A program made the position numbers and the translations under genes. Source: Candidatus Zixiibacteriota bacterium (GTDB lineage: Bacteria > Zixibacteria > MSB-5A5 > GN15 > JAAZOE01). From it: a DNA stretch of 41,182 nucleotides. Numbering within the stretch: the stretch's first letter is position 1; each line of letters begins with the position of its first letter. The notes under the pieces were generated by a model. The model saw nothing but the letters and a program-made list of their open reading frames with translations. It was not told where the DNA came from and made no database searches. Positions 16,754 through 23,567 of the stretch are shown piece after piece. The stretch covers positions 1 to 41,182 of the forward strand of contig JAGLON010000059.1 in NCBI GenBank assembly GCA_023138975.1, in the 5' to 3' direction.

Positions 16754-17224
16754 TCATCTTCTTCCCAGGATCCTCATGATCTCATCGTCATAATGCTTAT
16801 TGACGGATTCCTGGAGAGCCGTTTTTGTGATATTCATAAATTCTCGTTTTGGCTGTTTTCCAGTTCCGGTCGTGTGGATCTGAGCGATCATGTCCGATTT
16901 GGCTGAGGTCCCAGCCATGGCTCGAGACGTGATGAGGACCTGGCCATGATTCGGATTAAAGACTTTCGTTTCAATGGCTCCGAGCATGGTTCCTGTGAGC
17001 CGGAGATTGACAGATCCTGTTCCGACTCCTTTTTTCTTTGCGTATTTCGTCGAATAAGGAGCAAAGCTCATATTCTTATAATCCCGGCCAGCATCAGTTC
17101 TTTTGAGGATCCTCTCCTCAACATCTTTGCAGATATTCTCCATCGGCTTATTGCTGTCGAGCAACTGATTGACTCGGCGTAGCTGCCAACGGACCTCATC
17201 GATTCCAGTAATTTCGAGTGTCAT
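16754..17224 (-). CDS. phage virion morphogenesis protein, Mu gpG-like (156 aa)
   Basis: The pattern FAPYSTKYAKKKGVGTGSVN then LRLTGTMLGAIETKVF and KQPKREFMNITKTAL fits the gpG/phage virion morphogenesis family, which takes part in tail attachment or head completion. It is preceded by small genes and the JAB-containing head protein. It overlaps the upstream gene by 4 nt. Confidence 0.82.
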   Translation of the reverse strand: MTLEITGIDEVRWQLRRVNQLLDSNKPMENICKDVEERILKRTDAGRDYKNMSFAPYSTKYAKKKGVGTGSVNLRLTGTMLGAIETKVFNPNHGQVLITSRAMAGTSAKSDMIAQIHTTGTGKQPKREFMNITKTALQESVNKHYDDEIMRILGRR

Positions 17225-17358
17225 TTCTTTTTAGCCGGTTTTTCTTTTTCCCTTTCAATCTCTTTTTTCTCTATTTCTTCCTTAGTCGGATATTGATTTT
17301 TTCCTGTCCAGGTTCCTTTTCCGTCCAAAGTAAAGCTGCCGTCCTTATTCCATCCCAT
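17221..17358 (-). CDS. small Lys-rich protein (45 aa)
   Basis: A 45-codon frame filling the gap between the JAB head protein and the gpG-like gene, with GGAGG upstream and an ATGA overlap downstream. It begins MGWNKDGSFTLDGKGTWTGK (a beta hairpin) and ends in a Lys/Glu helix. No family recognised. Confidence 0.65.
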   Translation of the reverse strand: MGWNKDGSFTLDGKGTWTGKNQYPTKEEIEKKEIEREKEKPAKKK

Positions 17359-17359
17359 T

Positions 17360-18307
17360 TTAAAATCCTCCAGTTTTAATTCTCACATATTTTAAATTAT
17401 GTTTTTTAGCGACTCTCAACATTATTTCATGAGTGTAATTTTGCCATAAGCCGGGATCACCACCATATTGATTTTTTAATTTTGTGTTCTTTAATTGCTG
17501 ATTCCAAGAATTATATAAGGCTCTCTCTGATGGCCATTTTTTCCCAATAGGAGAGAGTTCATAAGTATATCTGTCACAAACAACGACAGCTTTTTTGATT
17601 CTCATCGCTGAATAAAATTCCAAATCTGCATCTGAAAAAGATACGCCTCCAAAAGAGGGATGATTATGGATATGAATCTGAGCTTCCCAGTTGCGATAAA
17701 GCTCCTGAGAGCTGTAATGAATTTTGTCAGCATCGCCGCTTTTGCTTATCAGCAACTTTCCATTTTTATCAAAAGCCATGGCATGTTCTTTTCCATCTGT
17801 TTTGTATTTGCCTATTATATTGCTCTTTGCCTCTCTCACATATCCAGGTTCTTTTAAAATAACTCTGCCAGGCGTAAAGCCTTTTTCTTTAAGGAGTTTT
17901 TCTAAATATGGAGTGACCTCATCGAGCGGCATATCATAAATTTCATCAGGCAGTTTTCCGATGGTCGCATTATATTGATCCATAAGATTCTTGAGCCTTT
18001 CTTCATTCGGGCCTATATCAACAATTTTCCGAATGTCAGAATCGGGATCTCCTCTCAATTTTATCTTCTTGCCTAATTCCGGCAATTCCTCGATTAATTC
18101 TGGAGGGACCAGGATGCAATGGCAGCTGTTAGCCTTGAGATTGCAATATCTTTTCTTTGAATCGGTCAATCCAAATGGAGATATTTTCCAATTCGATTTT
18201 GTCATAGGCGGCTGTCGCGCAGCATCGACGCAGATAGGGCATGGATTTGAGCTGAGAATAATGTTTTTGAGTTTAGCCGCTTTTAAGGACTTGAGTTTTT
18301 TTGCCAT
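17360..18307 (-). CDS. MuF-like minor head protein fused to a JAB/JAMM metalloprotease domain (315 aa)
   Basis: Residues 20-68 carry NPCPICVDAARQPP and, later, CNLKANSCHC, the Cys pattern seen at the end of MuF/SPP1 gp7 head-morphogenesis proteins. Residues 160-255 hold a JAB/MPN-type site: Glu174, then H214-x-H216-x6-S223-x2-D226 in IHNHPSFGGVSFSDAD, with strand KKAVVVCDRYTYELSP after it. That set (E, HxH, S, D) is the zinc and catalytic set of JAMM peptidases. The enzymatic role (head protein maturation, host ubiquitin-like target or defence evasion) is unknown. It is far from the portal gene, unlike most MuF genes, and its start overlaps the upstream gene by 35 nt with a weak ribosome binding site. 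Confidence 0.72.
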   Translation of the reverse strand: MAKKLKSLKAAKLKNIILSSNPCPICVDAARQPPMTKSNWKISPFGLTDSKKRYCNLKANSCHCILVPPELIEELPELGKKIKLRGDPDSDIRKIVDIGPNEERLKNLMDQYNATIGKLPDEIYDMPLDEVTPYLEKLLKEKGFTPGRVILKEPGYVREAKSNIIGKYKTDGKEHAMAFDKNGKLLISKSGDADKIHYSSQELYRNWEAQIHIHNHPSFGGVSFSDADLEFYSAMRIKKAVVVCDRYTYELSPIGKKWPSERALYNSWNQQLKNTKLKNQYGGDPGLWQNYTHEIMLRVAKKHNLKYVRIKTGGF

Positions 18308-18521
18308 AAAGATTCCCGAATGATGGATTTATATGCCAGGCATTTATAGTCGATCCAGATTTCTTGAATCGAGCTGACTTTCTCTTAATCATTCCATCTC
18401 GCTCGAGCGCTCTTAATTCTTGCCTGGTCAATCCTCGGCCAGTAAAAATGATTCCGTTTTTCGCTGTCTTAAAGATCCTGGTTGCTTTCTCGATCAGCTC
18501 TGGAGTCACTTTGATTTTCAT
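18273..18521 (-). CDS. small basic winged-helix-like protein (82 aa)
   Basis: Helical start (KVTPELIEKATRIFKTAKNG), then LTRQELRALERDGMIKRKSA, a helix-turn-helix/wing-like pattern, then SGSTINAWHINPSF. Could be a DNA-binding or regulatory protein, but this is a guess from pattern. Overlaps both neighbours, as do most genes in this block. Confidence 0.65.
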   Translation of the reverse strand: MKIKVTPELIEKATRIFKTAKNGIIFTGRGLTRQELRALERDGMIKRKSARFKKSGSTINAWHINPSFGNLYGKKTQVLKSG

Positions 18522-18772
18522 CTGTGGCCATCCTCAATAATTTTTATAGTCCGGCCATCCTGGAGATTTATTTCTCCTGGTCCTTTTCCATGGCCGCAGC
18601 AAGATCCTCTCATGTCGATTCCTCCTTTTTGGAGAGCTTCAACGATCGGAGCGATGCATTTATCGATTTTTATATTTTTCCATTTCTCTTTTCCGCTACA
18701 GGATAAATCGCTTGGAATTTTTAGGAAAACATCTTTAGTTTGAGGCGCATGATTTATATATCTGCACATCAA
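18518..18772 (-). CDS. conserved phage protein, SCCGHG type (84 aa)
   Basis: The pattern IDKCIAPIVEALQKGGIDMR followed by GSCCGHGKGPGEINLQDGRT is a short conserved phage protein that I recognise by sequence but whose function is unknown. Cys and His in the CCGHG turn suggest a metal or redox site. Start overlaps the upstream stop. Confidence 0.8.
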   Translation of the reverse strand: MMCRYINHAPQTKDVFLKIPSDLSCSGKEKWKNIKIDKCIAPIVEALQKGGIDMRGSCCGHGKGPGEINLQDGRTIKIIEDGHR

Positions 18773-19029
18773 AGATCCTCCTGATAAGCGATCGAATGGA
18801 TTTTATTTATGAATCCAGCGACGGATCTCTTGATTTCATTTTTCAATGCGTTCCTTTCTTTGCTCCAGGATGAGAGCGGATCCTCTCGGACTTTCCGGAT
18901 CTCCTGGATGCTGGATCCGGCCAGCTTTTCCTCAGCCATGAAAATCTTCATCCGCTCGACATATTGGCTCAGATGAGTCGCCAGCTTAACTCTCAGGACT
19001 TTCAGATCGTTGATTCTTGGCTTTGGCAT
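18769..19029 (-). CDS. helical small protein (86 aa)
   Basis: Almost wholly helical (PRINDLKVLRVKLATHLSQY, ERNALKNEIKRSVAGFINKI). No family recognised. ATG follows the upstream stop by 1 nt and its end overlaps the next start, so it is translated as part of the coupled block. Confidence 0.7.
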   Translation of the reverse strand: MPKPRINDLKVLRVKLATHLSQYVERMKIFMAEEKLAGSSIQEIRKVREDPLSSWSKERNALKNEIKRSVAGFINKIHSIAYQEDL

Positions 19030-19030
19030 T

Positions 19031-19198
19031 TCAATCTATCAGATCATTCGCAATCTTAAATTTCTCGAATATATCTCGTCCCCATGTTAGGAAAACCTTG
19101 AAAGCATCGATCTCGATTCTGAATCCGCTGGATAATTGCAGCCAGAAAGCGTCCTTATGAGGACAAGGCTCGATTGACAATATTGCATTGAATTCCAT
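19031..19198 (-). CDS. hypothetical protein (55 aa)
   Basis: A 55-codon frame with GGGAG upstream, sharing TAATG with the previous stop. Begins MEFNAILSIEPCPHKDAFWL; C-terminal half is beta then helix (GFRIEIDAFKVFLTWG). Not recognised. Confidence 0.65.
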   Translation of the reverse strand: MEFNAILSIEPCPHKDAFWLQLSSGFRIEIDAFKVFLTWGRDIFEKFKIANDLID

Positions 19199-19359
19199 TA
19201 TTTTCTCCCTGTTCTATTACAGACAATTCGAACGGCTCTTTTAATTTTCCATCTCGGGATTGAGCCTTTCCCGGGAGATCTCTTAATCGTCCTCCAATTT
19301 TTCTTTTTTGGAGCCTTTGGATCTGGAGCTCGAATGATCGGATAAGGATCTGTGTGCAT
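19198..19359 (-). CDS. small basic protein (53 aa)
   Basis: Start at 19359 (ATG after GGGAGAAAGATTAAAG). The rest is strongly basic and Pro-rich (IIRAPDPKAPKKKNWRTIKR, then IPRWKIKRAVRIVCNRTGRK), suggesting nucleic-acid binding. No family recognised. Confidence 0.6.
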   Translation of the reverse strand: MHTDPYPIIRAPDPKAPKKKNWRTIKRSPGKGSIPRWKIKRAVRIVCNRTGRK

Positions 19360-19361
19360 CT

Positions 19362-19586
19362 TTAATCTTTCTCCCTCACCCAATTATTGAGAGCCGTCAT
19401 GAGGATTCGGAAAGTGATCCCTTGCTGCATAAAAAATTTCCTTTTCAGGCCGGTCGGCAGCTCGCGGATCCTGGACTCCGGAATCTCCAGCTTGCCAGCT
19501 CCAGGGACCTCGAGGATGAAGATCTGTTCCTTTTCCTCTCCTCTAAATTGACGAGTAATATTGAATCTTAATCTATCAAAGTCCAT
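19362..19586 (-). CDS. hypothetical protein (74 aa)
   Basis: Small alpha-beta protein: DFDRLRFNITRQFRGEEKEQ, a strand-like IFILEVPGAGKLEIPES, then LPTGLKRKFFMQQGITFRIL. No family recognised. Overlaps the upstream gene by 11 nt. Confidence 0.65.
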   Translation of the reverse strand: MDFDRLRFNITRQFRGEEKEQIFILEVPGAGKLEIPESRIRELPTGLKRKFFMQQGITFRILMTALNNWVREKD

Positions 19587-19821
19587 CCTCTTTCTCCCAT
19601 TCTTCCGGTTTAATTAAATTCAAAAGCTCTTTCTTGACCGCGTTGGCCTCCTTTTCCATTTGCTCAAATTTCATCTGCGGCATGGCTGCGGCTGCGTGAT
19701 CTGTGATAGATAAATAAACCTTGAATAAGCTCGAGATCCAATGACGCAGCCAGACGGCTTTCTCTCTCGGATCCTCCGGGATCTCGAAAATTGGAGCTGG
19801 ACCATCTTTGCCATTATCCAT
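19576..19821 (-). CDS. hypothetical helical protein (81 aa)
   Basis: Helical after a Pro-rich start (MDNGKDGPAPIFEIPEDPRE): KAVWLRHWISSLFKVYLSIT, then MKFEQMEKEANAVKKELLNL. Could be a small adaptor. Ribosome binding site TTGAGGGATTC. Function unknown. Confidence 0.65.
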   Translation of the reverse strand: MDNGKDGPAPIFEIPEDPREKAVWLRHWISSLFKVYLSITDHAAAAMPQMKFEQMEKEANAVKKELLNLIKPEEWEKEDGL

Positions 19822-19828
19822 GAATCCC

Positions 19829-19984
19829 TCAAAATTTAAGCATGATATCGTTTCCCAGGATCGTCAGGCAGATGAGGAGCCGGCCGCTCTGCCATTCAAA
19901 CTTGAGGTTGGCCAAAGTAAAGCTTTTCTCAACGAGGATCTCTTTCCAAAATGGACTGAATATTACTTTCATTTTAATCTTCAT
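19829..19984 (-). CDS. hypothetical beta-rich small protein (51 aa)
   Basis: Reads KMKVIFSPFWKEILVEKSFT, ANLKFEWQSGRLLICLTILG, a small all-beta pattern. The start overlaps the previous stop as ATGA. No family recognised. Confidence 0.62.
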   Translation of the reverse strand: MKIKMKVIFSPFWKEILVEKSFTLANLKFEWQSGRLLICLTILGNDIMLKF

Positions 19985-20148
19985 TTTTTATCCTCCTCTC
20001 TATAATGCAAATCTCTAATTCCTGTATCGATCTCAAATCCCGAGCCTTGGAAAATTAAGCCTTGTTCTTTAGCCAAGATCTCTATTTTTTTATCAAATTC
20101 AGGATTAATCGTTCCCTCATCCCAGTAATGAATTTTTAGATCTTTCAT
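19981..20148 (-). CDS. hypothetical protein (55 aa)
   Basis: A 55-codon frame with GAGGAG upstream, opening MKDLKIHYWDEGTINPEFDK; contains IEILAKEQGLIFQGSGFEID, an alpha-beta pattern. Ends with an ATGA overlap to the next gene. Not recognised. Confidence 0.65.
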   Translation of the reverse strand: MKDLKIHYWDEGTINPEFDKKIEILAKEQGLIFQGSGFEIDTGIRDLHYREEDKK

Positions 20149-20158
20149 GTTTTCTCCT

Positions 20159-20479
20159 CTAAATCGTTTTCAGGATCTCACCAGCGACTCTTAGGACCTC
20201 TTTTTCGCCGCCCTCTTTCTCGGCGATATTCAATAAGTCCTGAGCCTTTGCCATCGTTGCATAAGCCTCCTTGAGATAACAATCAGGCAATAATCGCCAG
20301 TTCTTTTCCATGGCAGCTTTCCGGAGAACGTCTCGACAAATCTCTCCTTTGGCTCCAGGAGTCAATTTATGAACATGGAAGATCTCCGGGATCCCGATGA
20401 TCTCGATCGGCTGGATCTTGTCCTCATGAATCATCCCTCCACAAATATCGCAGATATGCCCTTTTTCGACTAAAGTCAT
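20159..20479 (-). CDS. small CxxC protein (106 aa)
   Basis: CDICGG near residues 10-15 is one half of a zinc knuckle; the partner could be Cys48 or Cys67. The body is helical (EICRDVLRKAAMEKNWRLLP, KEAYATMAKAQDLLNIAEKE). Function unknown. Overlaps the upstream gene by 4 nt; ribosome binding site AAGGAGG at a long distance. Confidence 0.7.
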   Translation of the reverse strand: MTLVEKGHICDICGGMIHEDKIQPIEIIGIPEIFHVHKLTPGAKGEICRDVLRKAAMEKNWRLLPDCYLKEAYATMAKAQDLLNIAEKEGGEKEVLRVAGEILKTI

Positions 20480-20703
20480 ATGCTTATGACCTCCTTGAAT
20501 AAAGATTTCCCGAGCTTCGCAGCCTTTATGACTCCCGGGAACATATCGCCCTCGAGCTCTCCGACCAGCTTTGCAATATAAGCCTTGCTCTTAGATCCAA
20601 AGAGCTTTCTCTCGTCCAGGAGGAGGAGTCTCATGCCGACGATCTCGGCCGTCTCGTTCTCCAGGATCTCAAGTTCTCGGAGATGCTGTCTCAGGCTTTT
20701 CAT
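20476..20703 (-). CDS. hypothetical helical protein (75 aa)
   Basis: Start at 20703, where GAGGG sits 5 nt upstream. Helical first half (KSLRQHLRELEILENETAEI), then LLLLDERKLFGSKSKAYIAK. Overlaps the upstream gene by 35 nt. Function unknown. Confidence 0.65.
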   Translation of the reverse strand: MKSLRQHLRELEILENETAEIVGMRLLLLDERKLFGSKSKAYIAKLVGELEGDMFPGVIKAAKLGKSLFKEVISI

Positions 20704-20899
20704 TTCCCTCAATTTCGAGTCTAATAATAAGGGCGTCTCCCTTATCTAATTTTTGCTTAATAATTTCCTTGAAAGCACCATGGCATAATCCTCTCGAGAC
20801 TTTCTTTTTATAATCCGTCCCATAGAAAACATCCAAGACCTCCTCGGGACCTGAGTTTCCCTCCCATATTCTCCCATTACGTTCTAATTTTAAGAGCAT
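20669..20899 (-). CDS. hypothetical protein (76 aa)
   Basis: Start at 20899 chosen for GGAGAG just upstream. A compact alpha-beta pattern: LKLERNGRIWEGNSGPEEVL, then RGLCHGAFKEIIKQKLDKGD and ALIIRLEIEGNE. Not recognised. Confidence 0.68.
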   Translation of the reverse strand: MLLKLERNGRIWEGNSGPEEVLDVFYGTDYKKKVSRGLCHGAFKEIIKQKLDKGDALIIRLEIEGNEKPETASPRT

Positions 20900-20913
20900 T
20901 TTCTCTCCATTTA

Positions 20914-21060
20914 TTATCTGCAACCATGGCAGCCTGAGCATTGAATACAACAATTCTTGAGGTTGAATTTCTCCCAAATCTCCTCAGTGAATTTCATTCC
21001 ATCGCCCTCTTCAAATAAAGGCTTTTCATAAACTGGCTTTTTCTTTTTTTCTCCTTCCAT
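20914..21060 (-). CDS. Cys-rich C-terminus microprotein (48 aa)
   Basis: A 48-codon frame with GGAGG upstream. It begins with a Lys-rich segment and ends NLKNCCIQCSGCHGCR: five Cys in ten residues. This looks like a tight zinc or iron-sulfur site, a pattern I associate with short conserved phage proteins of unknown role. It overlaps the gene upstream. Confidence 0.7.
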   Translation of the reverse strand: MEGEKKKKPVYEKPLFEEGDGMKFTEEIWEKFNLKNCCIQCSGCHGCR

Positions 21061-21199
21061 TTTTTCCTCCATGGATCGGAATTCCTTTATATGGACCAGG
21101 ACTCTTTTTATGGCTCAGGATCGCTCCGATGGCCTTGTCTATCTTGACATATAAACCGGTCCTCGGATTCCTGAGCTGGACGAGATCTCTTTTATTCAT
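21026..21199 (-). CDS. small basic protein (57 aa)
   Basis: A 57-codon frame beginning MNKRDLVQLRNPRTGLYVKI with a basic tail KNGRRKKEKASL. It overlaps the stop of the upstream gene, and its last 35 nt overlap the next gene. No family recognised. Confidence 0.65.
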   Translation of the reverse strand: MNKRDLVQLRNPRTGLYVKIDKAIGAILSHKKSPGPYKGIPIHGGKNGRRKKEKASL

Positions 21200-21551
21200 C
21201 GCCTATTAATTCCCCGACAATCTCAAGCCGATCAGTCACCACTCCATTGACCTTTATGACTGTCTCATAAATCCTCGTTGCACTCCATTTTACCTGGAGA
21301 GCGACATAATATTTCAAAGGAGGGATTTTCGTATCTGCCGGCAATAAAGTTATTCTCAGATATCCCGTTTTTGGAATATTGACCTCGATTCCATTGTCTT
21401 TATTTTTCTGTATAATCCCGGAGCATTGCCGATGCTTGCAGACGTGGAAATGGATTGATTCAGCATTTTCAAGATCCGTGACCAGGACTCCTTTTTGATC
21501 ATAGACAGGAATGTCTCTGACTGTCGTGTTTCCTCTTATTACTTGCCACAT
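21192..21551 (-). CDS. Ig-like / BppU-N-like virion protein (119 aa)
   Basis: All-beta pattern starting VIRGNTTVRDIPVYDQKGVL, then LENAESIHFHVCKHRQCSGI and GYLRITLLPADTKIPPLKYY. This resembles the small beta-sandwich domain found at the start of phage baseplate-upper (BppU) proteins. Located beside the LamG protein, so both may belong to a surface or baseplate structure. Moderate confidence. Confidence 0.6.
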   Translation of the reverse strand: MWQVIRGNTTVRDIPVYDQKGVLVTDLENAESIHFHVCKHRQCSGIIQKNKDNGIEVNIPKTGYLRITLLPADTKIPPLKYYVALQVKWSATRIYETVIKVNGVVTDRLEIVGELIGDE

Positions 21552-21554
21552 TGT

Positions 21555-21728
21555 TTATCCCTCCAGTTCGTATTTTTCAGTTATATTCGCTGAGATCGAT
21601 ATCGGCTCCTCGAGCTGGCATTGGATATCCAAATCATCCTCGAGCTTTATGGCCATCTCTGTTTCATCGTCTCTGAAATGAGCCGAGATCTCCGGATCGA
21701 TAAGCTCGAGCCATGCTTCGATAATCAT
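21555..21728 (-). CDS. acidic small protein (57 aa)
   Basis: A 57-codon frame overlapping the upstream stop as ATGA. Acidic and beta-like (IIEAWLELIDPEISAHFRDD, KLEDDLDIQCQLEEPISISA). Function unknown; position beside the LamG and Ig-like genes suggests a virion component. Confidence 0.65.
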   Translation of the reverse strand: MIIEAWLELIDPEISAHFRDDETEMAIKLEDDLDIQCQLEEPISISANITEKYELEG

Positions 21729-21889
21729 TCCGGCAGCTCCGCGATGAGCTTTTCTTTTACAGGATCAAGGTAAGCCTCGACATTGACGGCCGTAAATATT
21801 TTTCTTTTATGGACCGGTCCGATTCCTTTGCAGATCACCCGGGAGAAAGGGCCGATTCCTTTTGTGATGATGCTGAAATACGTCCTCAC
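21725..21889 (-). CDS. small basic protein with repeated KGIGP (54 aa)
   Basis: GTG start overlapping the LamG gene's stop (GTGA), with GAGAGGA upstream. The segment TKGIGPFSRVICKGIGPVHK repeats KGIGP twice at a 12-residue distance. Pattern known to me from short phage genes after LamG or fibre genes; function unknown. Confidence 0.65.
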   Translation of the reverse strand: MRTYFSIITKGIGPFSRVICKGIGPVHKRKIFTAVNVEAYLDPVKEKLIAELPE

Positions 21890-23214
21890 AAAATCCTCTC
21901 TCTTCGAATGACATTTCCTTTATTGTCATAATGGAGCTGGAATTTGGCCAGGACTGTCAGTCCAGATGGACTCATGAAATAGAGAAAATCCTCCTCGATT
22001 TTCCACTCGCCGACCTCCACTTTCTCGATCAGCTCGATCATGGTTTTCATTGAGGCAATTTTATCTGTCTCTGTCTTTATGGCCTGGACCATGTCGATCA
22101 TTTTATCAGCTGTTATTTGTATCGAATCCAGTTCAACTTTCTCCGATCCATCACTGATCAGGAAAGCCTTAAATATTATTCTGTCACCATTGAGAATGAA
22201 AGATGCGATATTTGCCTGGACTGTAGTCTGGTCATTATAATCACTTGCTCCAGCTGCGGACCAAGCTGCGCCGTCCCAATATTGCCAAATTATTCCATCA
22301 TCTTCCGACAGTTGATATCCAATGCTGCCTTGATTGCCAGGAGCCAGCAAATCGGAGAAAGTGAGCAGCTGAGTCAGTCCAAAGGATTGCCAGGAGCTCG
22401 AGGGCCTGATCATCGGCTTGTCAGTCGGATAAGCCTCTCCAGGGACCTCTTCAATCCCATCCCCTGAATTCCATCTTTCAGCGACCTCAGCCAAAGATAA
22501 TTCTTTATCATAAATAACGACCTCATCGATCTGGCCATCGAAGAGATAGAGAGGACGATCCCTGGCTGCCAGCCGACAATCCTCCGTATTCCGTATGCTC
22601 GCCGTCAGCTCATCTCTGCTAACGACTAACGTCTTATCGTTGCCATCGACGTAAATAGTGATCCCGGCTGCCGAGCTCGAGCCATCATAAGTTATAACGA
22701 GATGATGCCAAAAGTTATCAGCGAAATTCTCATTGACCATGACCAGGATATAATTCCCGGGACCATAATTGCTCACTAAATAAAATTGGATAACTCCAGA
22801 GGCCATATAAACGGCCCAGCCCTTGAACGGCATGGCGGCCATCATCCGATTCAAGAGATCCTGGCTTCCGGCATTCCCGGTCTTAAACCAAAGCTCGAGA
22901 CTGAATATATCCGTCCTCTCAAAATCAGCGATATCTCCGAATATGACATATTCATTGATTCTATCGAATTCAAGGCAATTATTGAGCTTGCCGGTTTTCC
23001 AATCTGTATTTTCCATGTTGACGAGAGCTCCATGATGGCCGTTGCCAGAGGAATCGGCTGCTATGGCTCCAGAGGATTCGTTCAAGTGCCAATTAGCATA
23101 GACATTGAGCCAGCTCGATTTCTTTAATTTGGCCAGGCCATCAGCAATCTCAATCTTTCCTGAGTCATAGACATAATTGGCCGGAATCGTGAATGGCCAG
23201 ATCTTATTTGCCAC
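21886..23214 (-). CDS. LamG / concanavalin-like domain virion protein (442 aa)
   Basis: Residues 38-250 form a LamG-like jelly roll (NWHLNESSGAIAADSSGNGH, FWHHLVITYDGSSSAAGITI, DGQIDEVVIYDKELSLAEVA), which binds carbohydrate. Residues 265-365 are a second beta domain (GSIGYQLSEDDGIIWQYWDG). A C-terminal helical part follows. GTG start with AGGAGG upstream. In gene order it comes just after the portal, which is unusual; a capsid- or neck-attached fibre is possible. Confidence 0.82.
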   Translation of the reverse strand: MANKIWPFTIPANYVYDSGKIEIADGLAKLKKSSWLNVYANWHLNESSGAIAADSSGNGHHGALVNMENTDWKTGKLNNCLEFDRINEYVIFGDIADFERTDIFSLELWFKTGNAGSQDLLNRMMAAMPFKGWAVYMASGVIQFYLVSNYGPGNYILVMVNENFADNFWHHLVITYDGSSSAAGITIYVDGNDKTLVVSRDELTASIRNTEDCRLAARDRPLYLFDGQIDEVVIYDKELSLAEVAERWNSGDGIEEVPGEAYPTDKPMIRPSSSWQSFGLTQLLTFSDLLAPGNQGSIGYQLSEDDGIIWQYWDGAAWSAAGASDYNDQTTVQANIASFILNGDRIIFKAFLISDGSEKVELDSIQITADKMIDMVQAIKTETDKIASMKTMIELIEKVEVGEWKIEEDFLYFMSPSGLTVLAKFQLHYDNKGNVIRRERIL

Positions 23215-23297
23215 GTCGCCTCCTGGTTCCTGGGATCCTGGATCTCCTTATTCGATAGAGTCCCCGGGTCCGGCGTTTAAGGCATGACAGACAGACT

Positions 23298-23567
23298 CTA
23301 AGACTCACTTATTCTTCTCCGATTTTCACGATATCCAGCTATATATATTTTTGATGATGAAAATGCTCTGCCGAGAAATTCAATCAACATACCTGTCATG
23401 GTTTTATCATCTCCCTTTTGAAAACTCTTCAAAAAGGTCTTTCTTTCATGTTCTGGAGCCAAGAGTTCTGGACGACAACAAGAAAAATCTGGACAACATT
23501 CATTTCGTTTATCATTATGAGTCGATTTTCCTTTAACCCATAATTTTAATTGTTTTTCCGAGTTCAT
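23298..23567 (-). CDS. conserved portal-adjacent phage protein, CCPDFSCC type (89 aa)
   Basis: The N-terminus (LWVKGKSTHNDKRNECCPDF, then SCCRPELLAP) is a pattern I recognise from small phage proteins beside portal genes; two CC pairs suggest a metal or redox site. The C-terminus looks helical. ATG follows the portal stop directly. Function unknown. Confidence 0.75.
   Translation of the reverse strand: MNSEKQLKLWVKGKSTHNDKRNECCPDFSCCRPELLAPEHERKTFLKSFQKGDDKTMTGMLIEFLGRAFSSSKIYIAGYRENRRRISES

Noticed and set aside
19173..19205. TTGACA-17-ATTATT on the plus strand within coding sequence
   Set aside because: Inside a small gene, with no downstream plus-strand gene, and the -10 is poor.
23256..23300. 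7-bp inverted repeat TAGAGTC/GACTCTA between the portal-adjacent and LamG genes
   Set aside because: No T-tract follows and the loop is about 31 nt, so I do not call it a terminator.
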